Shown in pieces: positions 11,889 through 23,122 of a DNA stretch of 64,000 nucleotides. The position numbers were made by a program, and so were the translations under genes. The DNA comes from Paramecium octaurelia. Taxonomy: Eukaryota; Ciliophora; Oligohymenophorea; Peniculida; Parameciidae. The stretch covers positions 124,001 through 188,000 of the forward strand of contig CAJJDP010000077.1 in assembly GCA_905182995.1 (NCBI GenBank), given 5' to 3'. The stretch's first letter is position 1, and the number at the start of each line of letters is the position of its first letter. The notes under the pieces are model-generated. The model did not search any database, had not been told where the DNA came from, and saw only the letters and a list, made by a program, of their open reading frames with translations.

Positions 11889-12285
11889 TGTTGTGGAAAA
11901 TTCATAGGGTAGTTCTTCAGAAGATTTTTAGTAGGATTAGGTCAAAAAAGTTAAAGGGTCCAAGAAAATGTGAAATAATATCTATTATTTATGTTATTTT
12001 TACATTTTAGATTGTCAATAAATTCTTGGCATTCAAATTAATAATAGAAATTCTGAATTAGAGACTAACTAATTTAATAATTAATATTTGATTTGTTGAT
12101 TCTAAGTACATAAAATGAAAGTCAAGATGTTCTGGATAATTAAATAAAAAATAATTATAAATTTTCTTTGGAATACTACATGAATAATAATATAAATCAA
12201 GTAGTATCAATATGGAATTTTAGAATCAATAATGATTCATTTAGAGAATAAATTCAAGTTCTGGATTACTTTTTAAGAAATTATT

Positions 12286-13207
12286 ATGAATTAGATTATT
12301 TTGATATCAATAATAATTTCAATTACTTTAGCTTGCTCATCGAAATAATTAAGATGTGAAGACCTGCTTGATTAGATTTCATGCTAGTCTGTTTCATCTC
12401 GCATGGCAACATGTTATTGGAACTCAGAAACAAGTTAATGTACAGTATTGAAAGCCAAATGCCATTATTATGATAATTAAGATGAATGTATGAGATAGGA
12501 TGGGTGCGGTTGGAATGAAACTCATTGTGATAAAATTATGAAGTAAAGATAAACTTATTATTTAAAGAAAAATCAAAGGAATTACATGTGATGAGTTTAA
12601 TTCATATGAATCATGTGTTAAAGTATACTCAACTACCTTATCATGTACTTGGGAACACAATAAATGTATACCAATATCTGAATGCAGTGAAATCAATGAT
12701 TATATGTAATGCAGAAATGCAAAACTAAAGGATAGGTAATTATTTAATATATAGCTAGATGCCAATTGGTTATCAATGGTAAGGCATCATCTATGCAAAA
12801 GCAATATTTTTATTTTGGAGATCTATTCGATGAATATGAATGTAGAGCAAAGGATTGCAAATATAATTTAAATTCGTTATATTGTCCAAGCTTTGTGAAT
12901 GGAAGAAGATGCTTCCATTATTTTGGTGAATGTACTTAATGCTCTTATTTAACAAATAAAAGCTCTTGTTTAGAACCAAATCAATGCACTTGGGAAAATG
13001 GTGTTTGCAGAAATATATTGTATTTTATAATGAATACATTTTAGATGTTCTGATCTCAAAGGAAAAGAATAATGTTTATAAAAACCATATTGTTAATTTA
13101 ATGATGCCAGCTTATAATGTGACACAAGAACAGACAACGATTTATATTGCTATGCTTACAATATTACATCTGATCCAGTTAAATCAAAAAAAAAATAAGA
13201 GATTTGA
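12286..13207 (+). CDS. Secreted cysteine-rich repeat protein
   Basis: Four exons (introns 12543-12567, 12736-12758, 13020-13044) encode 282 residues. The start MNQIILISIIISITLACSS is a clear signal peptide. The mature part is a chain of Cys-rich modules with recurring elements such as ATCYWNSETSQC, CTWEHNKCIPISEC, and CTWENGVCRN, followed after the last intron by CSDLKGKEQCLQKPYC. Repeats of the type C(T)WE..KC occur in large families of ciliate secreted proteins. No transmembrane segment or anchor is seen, so it is probably released or stored in secretory vesicles. Function unknown. Confidence 0.75.
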
Positions 13208-13385
13208 AAAACTTATTGATTATTTTTTAGTTTTGTTAATCTATATATAAATGCGTTATATTCTAACCAAGTTTTAAGATAACAAACATAGTTATAATAG
13301 AATTCTAATCCTTTTAACATACTAGAATTTAATATTATAAGCAATAAAATATGGTATAGTGATGTAGTTGAACATTGATTTTAAA

Positions 13386-14027
13386 TCACATTGCTTTCAG
13401 ACATTTTGCAATCTATTTATTTAATATTGACACCATTTTGCACAATTTTACATTTAGTAATAATCTTTTATAGGTTCTCTTGTACCATTTGAACAAAATG
13501 CTTTTCTTTTTTCTTTTCTATATCTAAAATATTTTATATATTGTAAATATGAGTCTTTTATTATTCCATTGAATTTTCATTAAAGCATTACAAAGTTTTT
13601 TAGTTCTCATAGTTGATTGTTTTTTGGTTTTTGGGATAGCCTTAAATTCATTAACACTGTTATTTTTTGGTGATTTAAATCCGCTGCTAAAAGTAGGAGA
13701 TGAAATTAACGACTAACTCATTTTCTGATATTTGTATTATCTTATCCATTTAGATAAAGCCTTTATTAAAATTTTCTGATGGTATTGAGCCTGAATTAGC
13801 TTCATTTTCTTTATTTCAATTTCAAGTTTTCGACGTATTTATGTAAATGCAAATTGGTGTAATTGCTTCCTTATTTTGTTAAACGTTGCTTCTAATTAAA
13901 TGAAAAATTCTTTTTTGTAAAGGGTTTGTCTTTATTCTTTAACTTTGAAATAGGATATATGTGATGTTCTTGGAATTTAGCGAACAGGCGATTTAGATCT
14001 TGAACGTATAATTTGATTAAAATTCAT
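13386..14027 (-). CDS. Basic, helix-rich protein of unknown function
   Basis: Three exons (introns 13809-13834 and 13687-13717) give 194 residues in one clean frame. The C-terminal third is very basic with regularly spaced aromatic and hydrophobic residues (NNKRLIFTIYKIFQIQKRKK, ILFKWYKRTYKRLLLN), suggestive of an amphipathic helix that could bind nucleic acid or calmodulin; the spacing is weakly IQ-like but no consensus IQ motif is present. The start is 31 bp from that of a possible plus-strand gene, so both would share a tiny promoter. Confidence 0.6.
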
Positions 14028-14058
14028 ATATACATATAAATTTTGATTTCTCAACAAA

Positions 14059-14300
14059 ATGCCATCTACATCCTCTTTAATCTAAAGAATCCTAATATTA
14101 TTGAATTAATAAGAAGCATTAAAAAGGTTTAAAGTCTTCTATCTTATTATTATTATCGTTATGACTAGTATAATTTGATTTATATATCAAGATCATAAGT
14201 TGCAATTAAGATGATACTTTGTGAAAATTATTCTTGTACTACGAGTGTTCAATATGAATTTATAAAGCTCTTAAATGAACATCAACATTAATTTTTTTGA
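14059..14300 (+). CDS. Possible small protein of unknown function
   Basis: ATG at 14059 leads, after removal of a 35-nt GT...AG stretch (14134-14168), to a 68-residue frame ending ...EFIKLLNEHQHQFF. The second exon is free of TGA in a plausible codon context, but the intron is longer than most in this window and there is no recognised family. It may be real, or a chance frame. Confidence 0.3.
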
Positions 14301-14911
14301 AGAACAATTGACTGTTGATAGTTTTTTTAAATACAAATATATCTATTGAATTTCATAATAAAAAGACTTAGTATTTTAGATAAATAAATTTCTTTCAAAA
14401 TTAATTGTGTTCTACATTATCAATTAACTTTGAATTTAAGTAAGTAGTCTCATTATTTATTTTTCTATATAAAAATAATTTAACTATTGAAATAAATTAA
14501 GCATTCATTTATTAGTTTGAAGTATATTGATAGTCATTTCAGTTAATTGCAAAACAATTTCCTAAGATTCCTTGATTTGAAGGCTAGTTTAATAATCGAG
14601 AAAATCTCATTTCTTATAATCTATAGGTCATTATTATTCCTATTAATAAATTACTCTAATTTTTTGATTTGCTAATACTATATGATTAGAAAATATATAG
14701 GGTCTTCAGTAGTTTAATAAGTAATTTATTATGGATTATATTTCTTTAATACTACTTAATAAATATATCATAAGTATAAGAATTATGATCTAAACCTTTA
14801 TCAATTTATTAATTTATTGATTGTTCGTAAAATTAAATAGATATAGATTATATAAACTCATAAGACATAAATAATATTTTTAGTTTTATTACAAAAATTA
14901 CCAAAAAATAT
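14301..14911. other. AT-rich intergenic stretch, no supported gene
   Basis: No frame of useful length on either strand; runs of A and T dominate. Nothing else is recognisable. Confidence 0.4.
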
Positions 14912-15682
14912 TCATTTATTTACTAATTATTATTCTTTTTACTAAGTCCAACTTAATGCAAATCTAATATTATTTCCTTAATGTAATTCTACTTTTTCTT
15001 CGATATCTTAGAACGAGTTTAGACTAGATTTTCTGCCAAGCATAGTTGTATACATGCAATTTTTGGTTGAATTTTCAAGCATTCTTTTTACAAAGGAGAC
15101 TTCCCCTCCTTCTACAAATGTTTCCTAAGTATGAATGACTCTATTGTATTCTCTTTCTTCTTGATCATCATAAAATGGAGGATTACAAACAGTTACCATA
15201 CCATCTTATAAGAATTGAAATAGATCTCCAACTTTAAATTCACATTCAATGTGATTTGATTAGGCGATAGATTGAGCATGATTAATGGCTTATTCTGATG
15301 TGTCGACTCCAATTCCTTTCCAACCGTATAATCTATAAGCTAAGAAAATCAAGACTCCTGAAAAGCCTGTTCCAACATCATAGATTAGGGTGATGGGAAA
15401 TTTGGATACATCAACTTATTGTTTGACCCATTCAATGTAATTTAGACGACAGCCTAAAGCAGGAACCATCGATGTTAATGGGACTGTGAATTCTCTGATT
15501 CCAAAATAATAATCCATAATGGATTTGTTCAATTCATTGAGTGCATTTTGATTTTTGTAATCAATGATGGTCTCACCTTTGTTGCTGATTTGAATGTATT
15601 TTCTGAATTGAGGGTAGTGTTGAGCAAGAGTTCGATTGTTAAATTTGTGTTTGAGTTTTTTAATTTACTTTTTTTAGATCAT
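14912..15682 (-). CDS. METTL16/RlmF-type N6-adenine RNA methyltransferase
   Basis: An intronless frame of 256 residues. It has the S-adenosylmethionine site in strand-loop form (ITLIYDVGTGFSGVLIFLAY), a second acidic strand end (GWKGIGVDTSEQA), then the catalytic NPPFYDDQEE motif typical of adenine-N6 methyltransferases of the METTL16/RlmF group (NPPF). The N-terminus (NELNKSIMDYYFGI and the VPLTSMVPALGCRLNYIEWV stretch) also matches that family's order. Members methylate U6 snRNA, hairpin mRNAs or large-subunit rRNA. It is shorter than human METTL16 and lacks its C-terminal vertebrate domain. It is divergent from the LRR gene across only 50 bp. Confidence 0.85.
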
Positions 15683-15732
15683 AGCGCAAAAATGAAGTAG
15701 TATTTGTATTTAAATATTAAATTAAGCAAAGA
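15683..15732. promoter_or_regulatory. 50-bp divergent intergenic region
   Basis: Two start codons, for the methyltransferase (minus) and the leucine-rich repeat protein (plus), are only 50 bp apart. Both promoters must lie here or inside the coding sequences. The stretch is nearly pure A/T with no named element. Confidence 0.5.
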
Positions 15733-17317
15733 ATGTAGGTTATAAATGTGTCTAACAAACAAATCAAGAACTTTAACTTGGACACCATTGTAAGACATGT
15801 ATGGTTATGTATTAGAATGCTGTCTATGACACACACATAAATTATGCAAAAACTAGATCAATCAATTGCAGTGACAACTTATTGGGATCAACAGATGGGT
15901 TCTCTTAATTCTAATGTCTTTACAATTTGGATCTGAGTCATAATCGTATAAATTAGTTCTTCCAATTGACTTCATCTTTGGTCGAAATCAATTTAGCTCA
16001 CAATTTATTGGGAAGTGTGTTTGATGATTTTCAGAAATCTCTAAAATCATAAGGTACTCGTTTATATGTAGGTTCATTCTTATCGAATTTAAAGAACCTA
16101 AAAATAATTGATCTTAGTTATAATAACATTTCATCAATCAGTTCCAACATATTTGATGGCAACACTCAACTTCGTAAAATCAACTTGAGCAACAACCAAT
16201 TATCAGGTCCATTATGGTGTTTTACCAAACTAGAAAATTTGGAGATGTAATAAAATATTCATATATTACAATAGAATTGATGTTGGACATAATTAATTAA
16301 ATATTAATGATTTAAAGCCTTTAGAGAAATTAAAATTGGAAAGCTTGAATCTCAGATTTAACCCATTGGAGAACATGGATAAATGCGAGGAGAAACTGAT
16401 CAAACTACTACTCTACACTCATAAGATAGAATTGTCGTACACTCAATTGGAACAATAAATAATCAATAATAATAATTCTAAACATAGTTCTAAATTAGAC
16501 CACAGCGTAAACAGCAATGATTCTTTGCAATTGCAACCCACTGAAAGATCAACTGCCAGTCGCTTAAGCAAAGTGAGTAACAGGCTTTCAAGACCTAAGA
16601 CACCACAAAATACTAAAAATGAACCTTAATAAATGAATAGAACTCCTGTGAAGGTGTAGAATCAATAGGAAATTAAGAAAACAAAATGTGAGTTGAAAAA
16701 GAATATTAGCATAACTCCAAAGAAAAATAATGGAAATAAGACACCCAAATAATAACAATAGATTTGTATGAAGACAGTTGATCAACATGAGGAACAAATT
16801 AAGTAGAGAGACTCATATTAGTAATAGAAATCAACTACAAAATTACCATCTTTGAATTTACAAATGGTTAAAGTGACTCCATTTTAATTAAGTGAAGTTG
16901 GATCTGAAAGGGAAGATTTTCCTATGTTATTTGAAGAAGATGACGAAAAGTAGTTGCTTGAAGAACTGAAGTTATTGGGGGAAGCAATCAAATAGAAGAA
17001 ATAACACGAAATTAGTATCGAAAGACAAATTACAACTAATAAAAATATGATCTCTTTGATGAAGATCATGATTAAAGGAAGTACATTATTTTAAATATAA
17101 ATAAGTTTATTTATACAATGTTAATGAGTACAATTAAGGTTTTGATGATGTTATGACTGAATTACATAAAGAAATGGAATCAAAGAATCCAGAATTCAAA
17201 GATATCAAACTTAAATTGATGAGATTCAACAAAGAACATTACGAGTTAAATAAAATGTATTAAAGTTTAGAGTAATCTGAAAGAGTTGTTGATAATATTA
17301 AATAATAATTAATTTGA
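15733..17317 (+). CDS. Leucine-rich repeat protein with C-terminal coiled coil
   Basis: Four exons (introns 15790-15815, 16247-16274, 17081-17105) encode 501 residues. Residues about 35-190 hold LRR units such as LYNLDLSHNRINQFFQL, LVEINLAHNLLGSVFDD, LKIIDLSYNNISSIS and LRKINLSNNQLSGPLW. A Ser/Thr/Lys/Gln-rich linker follows, then a charged coiled coil (ELHKEMESKNPEFKDIKLKL). There is no signal peptide. SDS22-like LRR plus coil proteins are frequent in cilia and the cytoskeleton; that localisation is inference. Confidence 0.82.
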
Positions 17318-17768
17318 ATTACTAAAATTATGGCTATAACAATAATCTTTATCAATCTTATCTTAATTGACTCTAGAATTAGTTTAGATTTATGTTAGTA
17401 GCATATTTTATTATATGAACTAGATTGCAGTGATTTATGAACATTAAATACTATAAATTTATATATATCTTTTAATGATATTGAGTGCTAACTCACTAAA
17501 TAATTAGTTGAAATAAGGACTTATGATATATTGTTTGAAGTATTATGATAACCTTTCATTCCTAGCTTGATGTGTAAAGTTATAACATTCAAATAATAAA
17601 TTTAGATGGAAAAATTTGAATTATGATTAGAACATTTTATCTTCTAGGTTGTTAAAATCAATTTGATAATTAAAATTATCCAGCATCTTCACCTTCATTA
17701 ATTCATATCCATTCTGTATATAAATATAAAATTAGACTATTCTAATTATTTATATTATTATTTTATTA

Positions 17769-18185
17769 ATGCAATAACATTAATCACAACCAGCATTCAA
17801 TCCAAAACATTTATTTACAATGAAAAAGTATTTCAATGGATATGTACAATAAAACAGATTTTTCCACAAAAAAACTGAAAACAAATCAGAAAGTGGAAAT
17901 GATGTTTTTAAAGAAATTTAGTAACTCCCTCAAATTGTATAAAGAATTGATAGAAGAATTGAGAATGTGAATTATAAATATAAAAGTGCTCCCATGATAG
18001 AAAAGAAGAAGCAGAACTCACGTAAATTCTCTTTTCCAGTACTCAAGTATTCTCCAAGTGAAAATAAAATGTAATTGCAAAAGATAAAAGATTTGATAGA
18101 ATAACACACCTCAAGAGTAATTGTTAAAGATGACATGCTTAAACATATGGTTGGTTATAGCAAGATTTCGTAGATGATTATTTGA
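17769..18185 (+). CDS. Small basic protein of unknown function
   Basis: An uninterrupted 138-residue frame from ATG at 17769 to TGA at 18183. It is rich in Lys, Gln and Asn, with motifs such as RIDRRIENVNYKYKSAPMIE and no hydrophobic segment. No family recognised. The absence of introns and good codon continuity support a real gene. Confidence 0.55.
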
Positions 18186-18745
18186 TTATGAATCATAATA
18201 CTCTTATCCACTGTTTTCTATTCTTTTGTCTTTCTCTTTCCTAAGAATCCTCAATTCAATTATGATTGATATTAGCATTAACAAAATATTAATAAGGATG
18301 TTTATCATTGTTATTCTTAATTAGTAATATTATAAAATTGATTGAATATAAACCTATCAAATATATGACAATGGTTTCTCTTAAATAGAAAGTCACTATA
18401 TATGGACATATAATATTCCAATGAAATAATACCAAAAGGTTCAAGTTCTATTGCATATCTTAAAATAATAAAATCATAGTGTCTATTTGAGAAAATAGAA
18501 TTGATTACAAATAATAATTATTAAAATGCAATATTATTAATTAATTCACAAATTTAGAGAAATCTAAAATTCTTTTATTATTATCGATAATAATTTAAAA
18601 TATGAGCATTCGAATCTTGGTCAGAGCTATATTTACTTTAAAGTAAATCTAAACTATTAATTTGTATTATTTAATTAGACACAAGTAGATTTTGGAATCT
18701 GTTAAAAATATTTTCTTTTATTAAAATTATTACATATAATATATA
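18186..18745. other. AT-rich intergenic stretch, no supported gene
   Basis: Only very short frames. A sequence TTCGAATC near 18610 resembles a tRNA T-loop, but no matching stems were found. Confidence 0.4.
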
Positions 18746-21394
18746 ATGTTTTCAGAAATAATACCTTCATTAATGGAATATTCTCAACATCTGGAACGTA
18801 CTATTAAGGAATTGTAACAATAGATCTTATAAATGGAAACCATTACTAATAAAACCAATTCGCATAAAAGACCTCTTGAAATGAAATATATGTAACACAA
18901 ATCTTCACTTCCATCAACTCTCCCTGAAATTAATAATGATATTGACAAAATTCTTTAGACAGCTGAATAATTTTTATCCGATCCCAACAAGACATAAATC
19001 GAACCTAAAAAATAAGAAAAGCAAGATTTTGAATAACCAAAAAGAAAATTAGAATCCTTCAAATAGACAAGCAACAAAAAGTAGATTCTCTCTCGCAAAG
19101 TGAGTCAAAAAAAGTTATCCCCTTCCAAAGTTTCAATGCATAAAAGATCTGGATCGTTGTACAAATAGGAAGTGACCCCAAAAGTTACTCAAGTTTAACC
19201 CAAGTTCCCTGTGTAATAGAGAGATTCCACAAAATCGTTCAAGGATCAAAGCAGATTAATAAAATAATCACCCACTAAATCAATTCACGAAAAGAATTCA
19301 ATTCTAATTGAAGATTAGAGCAAAGCTAAACCACCTATTCCCGCAGTCCAGCCAGTTCGTAAATAGCCATCGTAGCCTTATTTATAATTACAACCCATCC
19401 CATAATAATAGCAATAACAATAACAATAAAATTTGAATTCCTCATACTAATAAACATAAAATACTAACAAGATGGAGAATAACTAATAGCAGCAATAAAA
19501 TGCATTAAAGAAATTCGATTTCAATGGGTACAAGGAATTGAGCAGATTGAAACGAATGAAAGATGCCATTTTTGTCGAATATCAATAAAGTTATACATAT
19601 TTTAGAGACAAGGAATAAAAGTCAAGAGCTCGATTCCTCACTAAATTCCATTAACATATGAATGAGAGAAAGAAATTGTTATAATAATCTGCTTATGGAG
19701 ATAGACAAACCTTTTTCTTCCTTAGCGATCAAATTCATCCATAATTCTTCTCCTTCATTGAAGAACAATAAACCATTGGACAGCCAAAGACACTTCTAAT
19801 CCTCAAATATTGCGAGTAAGTCTAAAAAACTATTGAATCAATTGAAGTAAGTCTCTATTCACTATTTTCAGTTTGATGAAGAATTATTAAAGAATCTTAA
19901 ACGAGCCAATAAGTAAAATATATCTAAGATATCCTTAACCGAATTAGTTGAAGTCTTTAAATTATGGAGTCAAGTCTAAATCATTCGATAAAATTATCAA
20001 TAACTCACATAATTTATTCAGCCAATTCCAGAATTAACCTACGATTTGATTTAATGGATTTGTTTACGTCCTAAAGTAGTCAAGAAAGACACAGTCTAAA
20101 CGCAGTTAAATCAAAAGATTATTCGTTATAATCAATTTGCCTCAACTTAGGAAGAAGCTTTTGAAACTAATAAACTCATTATAAAAGAAGAGATCTTTCG
20201 ATTTCTGTGGGATATCATCCAAAAATTAGTATTCTCATAATAACAACTTGACACTTCAATGGCTCTATTCAAATCCATTCTCAAATTCCTTACTAAAAAC
20301 AACTGTAGTATCTATGTGTATAAGAAATCAGATTTATTTATATGACATTAATATAAAATGCATAATTAATTACTAACTAATAGATCTAATATCAAATCTG
20401 ATCGCATTTCCAAGATCTTATCAGCCTACACTGTTGAGAATGACAAGAATAACTAGTAGAGCTTCAGAATGCTAAGTTAAAAAATCAAGAAGAAAGTACA
20501 AATTTGAGATATAAAAAGATAGGAAATCAAATTAGCGATCATCAAACTCTCTATCCTAAACCAGAAATCAAGGACAACAAAATCGAAATCTCCAAATATT
20601 TTAGCGATCACAAAAACACCTAAATCTAAATCAGTGTTAAAGACTTACTCATGCATAAAAGTTAGATGAAAAAGTCATAATCCAAAAAATCCAGAGATTC
20701 TAATCAGCGCTAAAATGAAATCATAGACAAATTGAATAAGACATAAAATGAAATCTATAAGAATTACATTGCCAAAAGAGATTCTAATGGATCAAAAACC
20801 TATAGAGACTCAAGTAATTTCAGTCTCTCTACTTAGGGGATTTGGATATCCGCATCAAGTTGAATGACAAAAGTACTTAATCTCAACAAGCCCTACTCCA
20901 AACATTAATCAATAAGAGTAATGAAAAAAAATCAGTTGAACCAAGAGATTCTCCAGATTAATGTCGCACCCCACAACATAATATGCTTCAATCTACAATC
21001 CAAAAAAGCCTACTTATACGCTCAGGAAGCCAAGGAAACGTTGCTTGTACCTCGAAAATAAACTCTAAAATGCAAGACCCAAAACTAAATAAAATAAAAA
21101 ACTACCTTGAATAAGCTAAAACTCATCGACCTATAACTGATTCCTATAAATTGAGTTAAGAAATTGATAAGGTCAAAAAAAATAAGTTGGTTTCAGTTGA
21201 AAGGGATAAGCTATTATAAATCTTGAAAATTGCCCATCGAGCTAAATCTAAAATAGATCAATTTAATGCTTATTTAAAATAATAGGAATAAATTTCATCT
21301 GGAATTCAGAGCTTTATATTGAATGAATGTATTTATTTTATTTATTTTAGTAGCATCTGAAAATAGTATTGAGTCAATCTTATCTTTAGAATGA
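18746..21394 (+). CDS. Large low-complexity/coiled-coil protein, possibly interrupted
   Basis: A long frame of about 850 codons after removing introns 19847-19871, 20496-20518, 20814-20836 and 21329-21350. The first 220 residues are Ser/Lys/Gln-rich; the middle part (FNGYKELSRLKRMKDAIF to DLIQWICLRPKVVKK) is helical; the C-terminus is Ser/Lys/Asn-rich with a short coil. A TGA at 20343-20345 lies in frame. A GT...AG stretch 20318-20383 (66 nt, multiple of three) would remove it, but is far longer than other introns here. Alternatively the gene stops there and a second frame starts at ATG 20358, only 12 nt later. Function unknown. Confidence 0.6.
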
Positions 21395-21948
21395 ATATTT
21401 TATATTTATTAAAAAGCATAGGTACTATTGTATACAATTATGATTTCTCAAAAAAGTATTAATATTTTCATAAAAAGTGTTTTAGGGTAACTAAATTACT
21501 TGTATATTCTAAAAAAGTATAATTTCTACTTTAAATAGATCTTTTATTTAAGGAATAAATTATTCAAAAGGAAAAAGAATTCTTAATTTAACAGTATAAT
21601 ACTAAATTTCTTTAAAATATGCTAATAAAAAAATCAAACTCAGCATTAAAAGTAAACTATCATTCTAACACTATTGACAACAAATCTTTAGAATATATAA
21701 TTATTTGGTCTAGAATTCATCATTTATAATTAATCTACCTTTTATAAGATACTTTTTAATTTTGTTTATTAAACATTTTTGAATAATATTTCATTTTCTA
21801 CTTACTAAACTCAATATATGAAATATTACATATTTATTTGCTATTCATTTAAAAAAATTATATATTGACAATATATAATGTCAAAAAGATCAGAGAATCT
21901 ATATTATTATGTTTTAATTTAAAAAAATAAATATTAAAGAATTAAATA
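21395..21948. other. AT-rich intergenic stretch, no supported gene
   Basis: No reading frame of significance; poly-A/T runs only. Confidence 0.4.
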
Positions 21949-22923
21949 ATGTTATAATAATAGGATAATAGTAATTTTTCTTATCAAGTTTTATCTTCTC
22001 AAAGTACAAAAATCTATGGTGTTTAATTGGCTTTTATATGTGAAGAATCCAACTTATTTGGTTATACTGAATTAGAAACAATTTGGATAGAGGAATTTAA
22101 CATAAAATTTATGGATTAAAAAAATAAACAATACACTTTCCTTTCCTATAAATTGGAGGGACATAGCAATTAAATCTATGTCTTAGAATATAATTCAAAA
22201 CTTAAGCTAATAGTTTCTGCAAATCTAGATGAAATGTTGTTGTGGTAAAAAGACATTGATAAGCAATGGAAGTGTAAATAAATGCTTAAGGTGTCAATTT
22301 TTAAACGATTATTAGTTATAAGCGATAAATAAAACTAAATTATTTTTTGCCAGAATAGAATTATTGATGTCTTTGAAAACTAAGAAAAATAAAATATTTG
22401 TTATTCTTAAACTTAATCAATATCCAATTAGTATTGTTAAATGGAATCTCTCAAACTAAATGAGCAATAGGATTTATTGTTTGTCTATAATTACAATTTT
22501 GAAATTCTTATATTAAAAGTTCATCAATAGAAATGGTAAAAATTACAGCGCTTAACAAATATAAAAGATAGTATTTTTGTTGGAGTTAAATACCTATTTT
22601 ATATTGACCATGTACCGAAAGATCTAAATTATATTTATTAAATTTTTGCACTCAATACCAACAACTAATAATTCGAACGAATTAATTAGGTTAAAATTTA
22701 GGAATTAGAATTGAATGAGGATGAATCATCATTTTTTATACCTAATTAAACAATTAAATGTTGTAAAGTATATCATTCATCTTCAAGGGGTGCTATCTCC
22801 TATAGAAGTACAATGTCAGGTTTTCAAAGAGTAATGGCAATCTCATAAAAAGGATTATTTATTGTAAGACTAGATTTTTCAACATAAACAATTAAAATAT
22901 TTATCTATACCTAAAATAGATGA
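21949..22923 (+). CDS. WD-repeat-like beta-propeller protein
   Basis: An intronless 324-residue frame. One good WD-type unit is visible at residues about 70-100 (GHSNQIYVLEYNSKLKLIVS followed by LDEMLLWQKD), with weaker beta-strand repeats after it (KLNEQQDLLFVYNYNFEILI). There is no signal peptide or catalytic motif. Such proteins usually act as scaffolds. Its 3' end converges with the long minus-strand Cys-rich gene at about 200 bp. Confidence 0.65.
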
Positions 22924-23122
22924 TTTTTATTTTATAAATCTTCACATTATTAATTATTTATTTTTACAAACTTGAAAATTATAATAATAATAATAATAAT
23001 AAAATTTATTTTTAATGATTATATTATCAAAATTTTTGTGAATTCCTCAAATTTTTCTTCTAAACTACTATGCAAAACAAAAAAATGCATTAAAAGATAT
23101 ACTGGCTTAAGTTCCATATTCT

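Noticed and set aside
12966..13250. Plus-strand ORF with TM-like end after the Cys-rich gene
   Set aside because: Out of frame; splicing of 13020-13044 gives a Cys-rich continuation instead.
16050..16075. 18-nt GT...AG segment as an intron in the LRR gene
   Set aside because: It is a multiple of three without TGA and too short; read as exon it fits the LRR frame.
18601..18640. TTCGAATC as part of a tRNA gene
   Set aside because: No flanking T stem, anticodon arm or acceptor complementarity.
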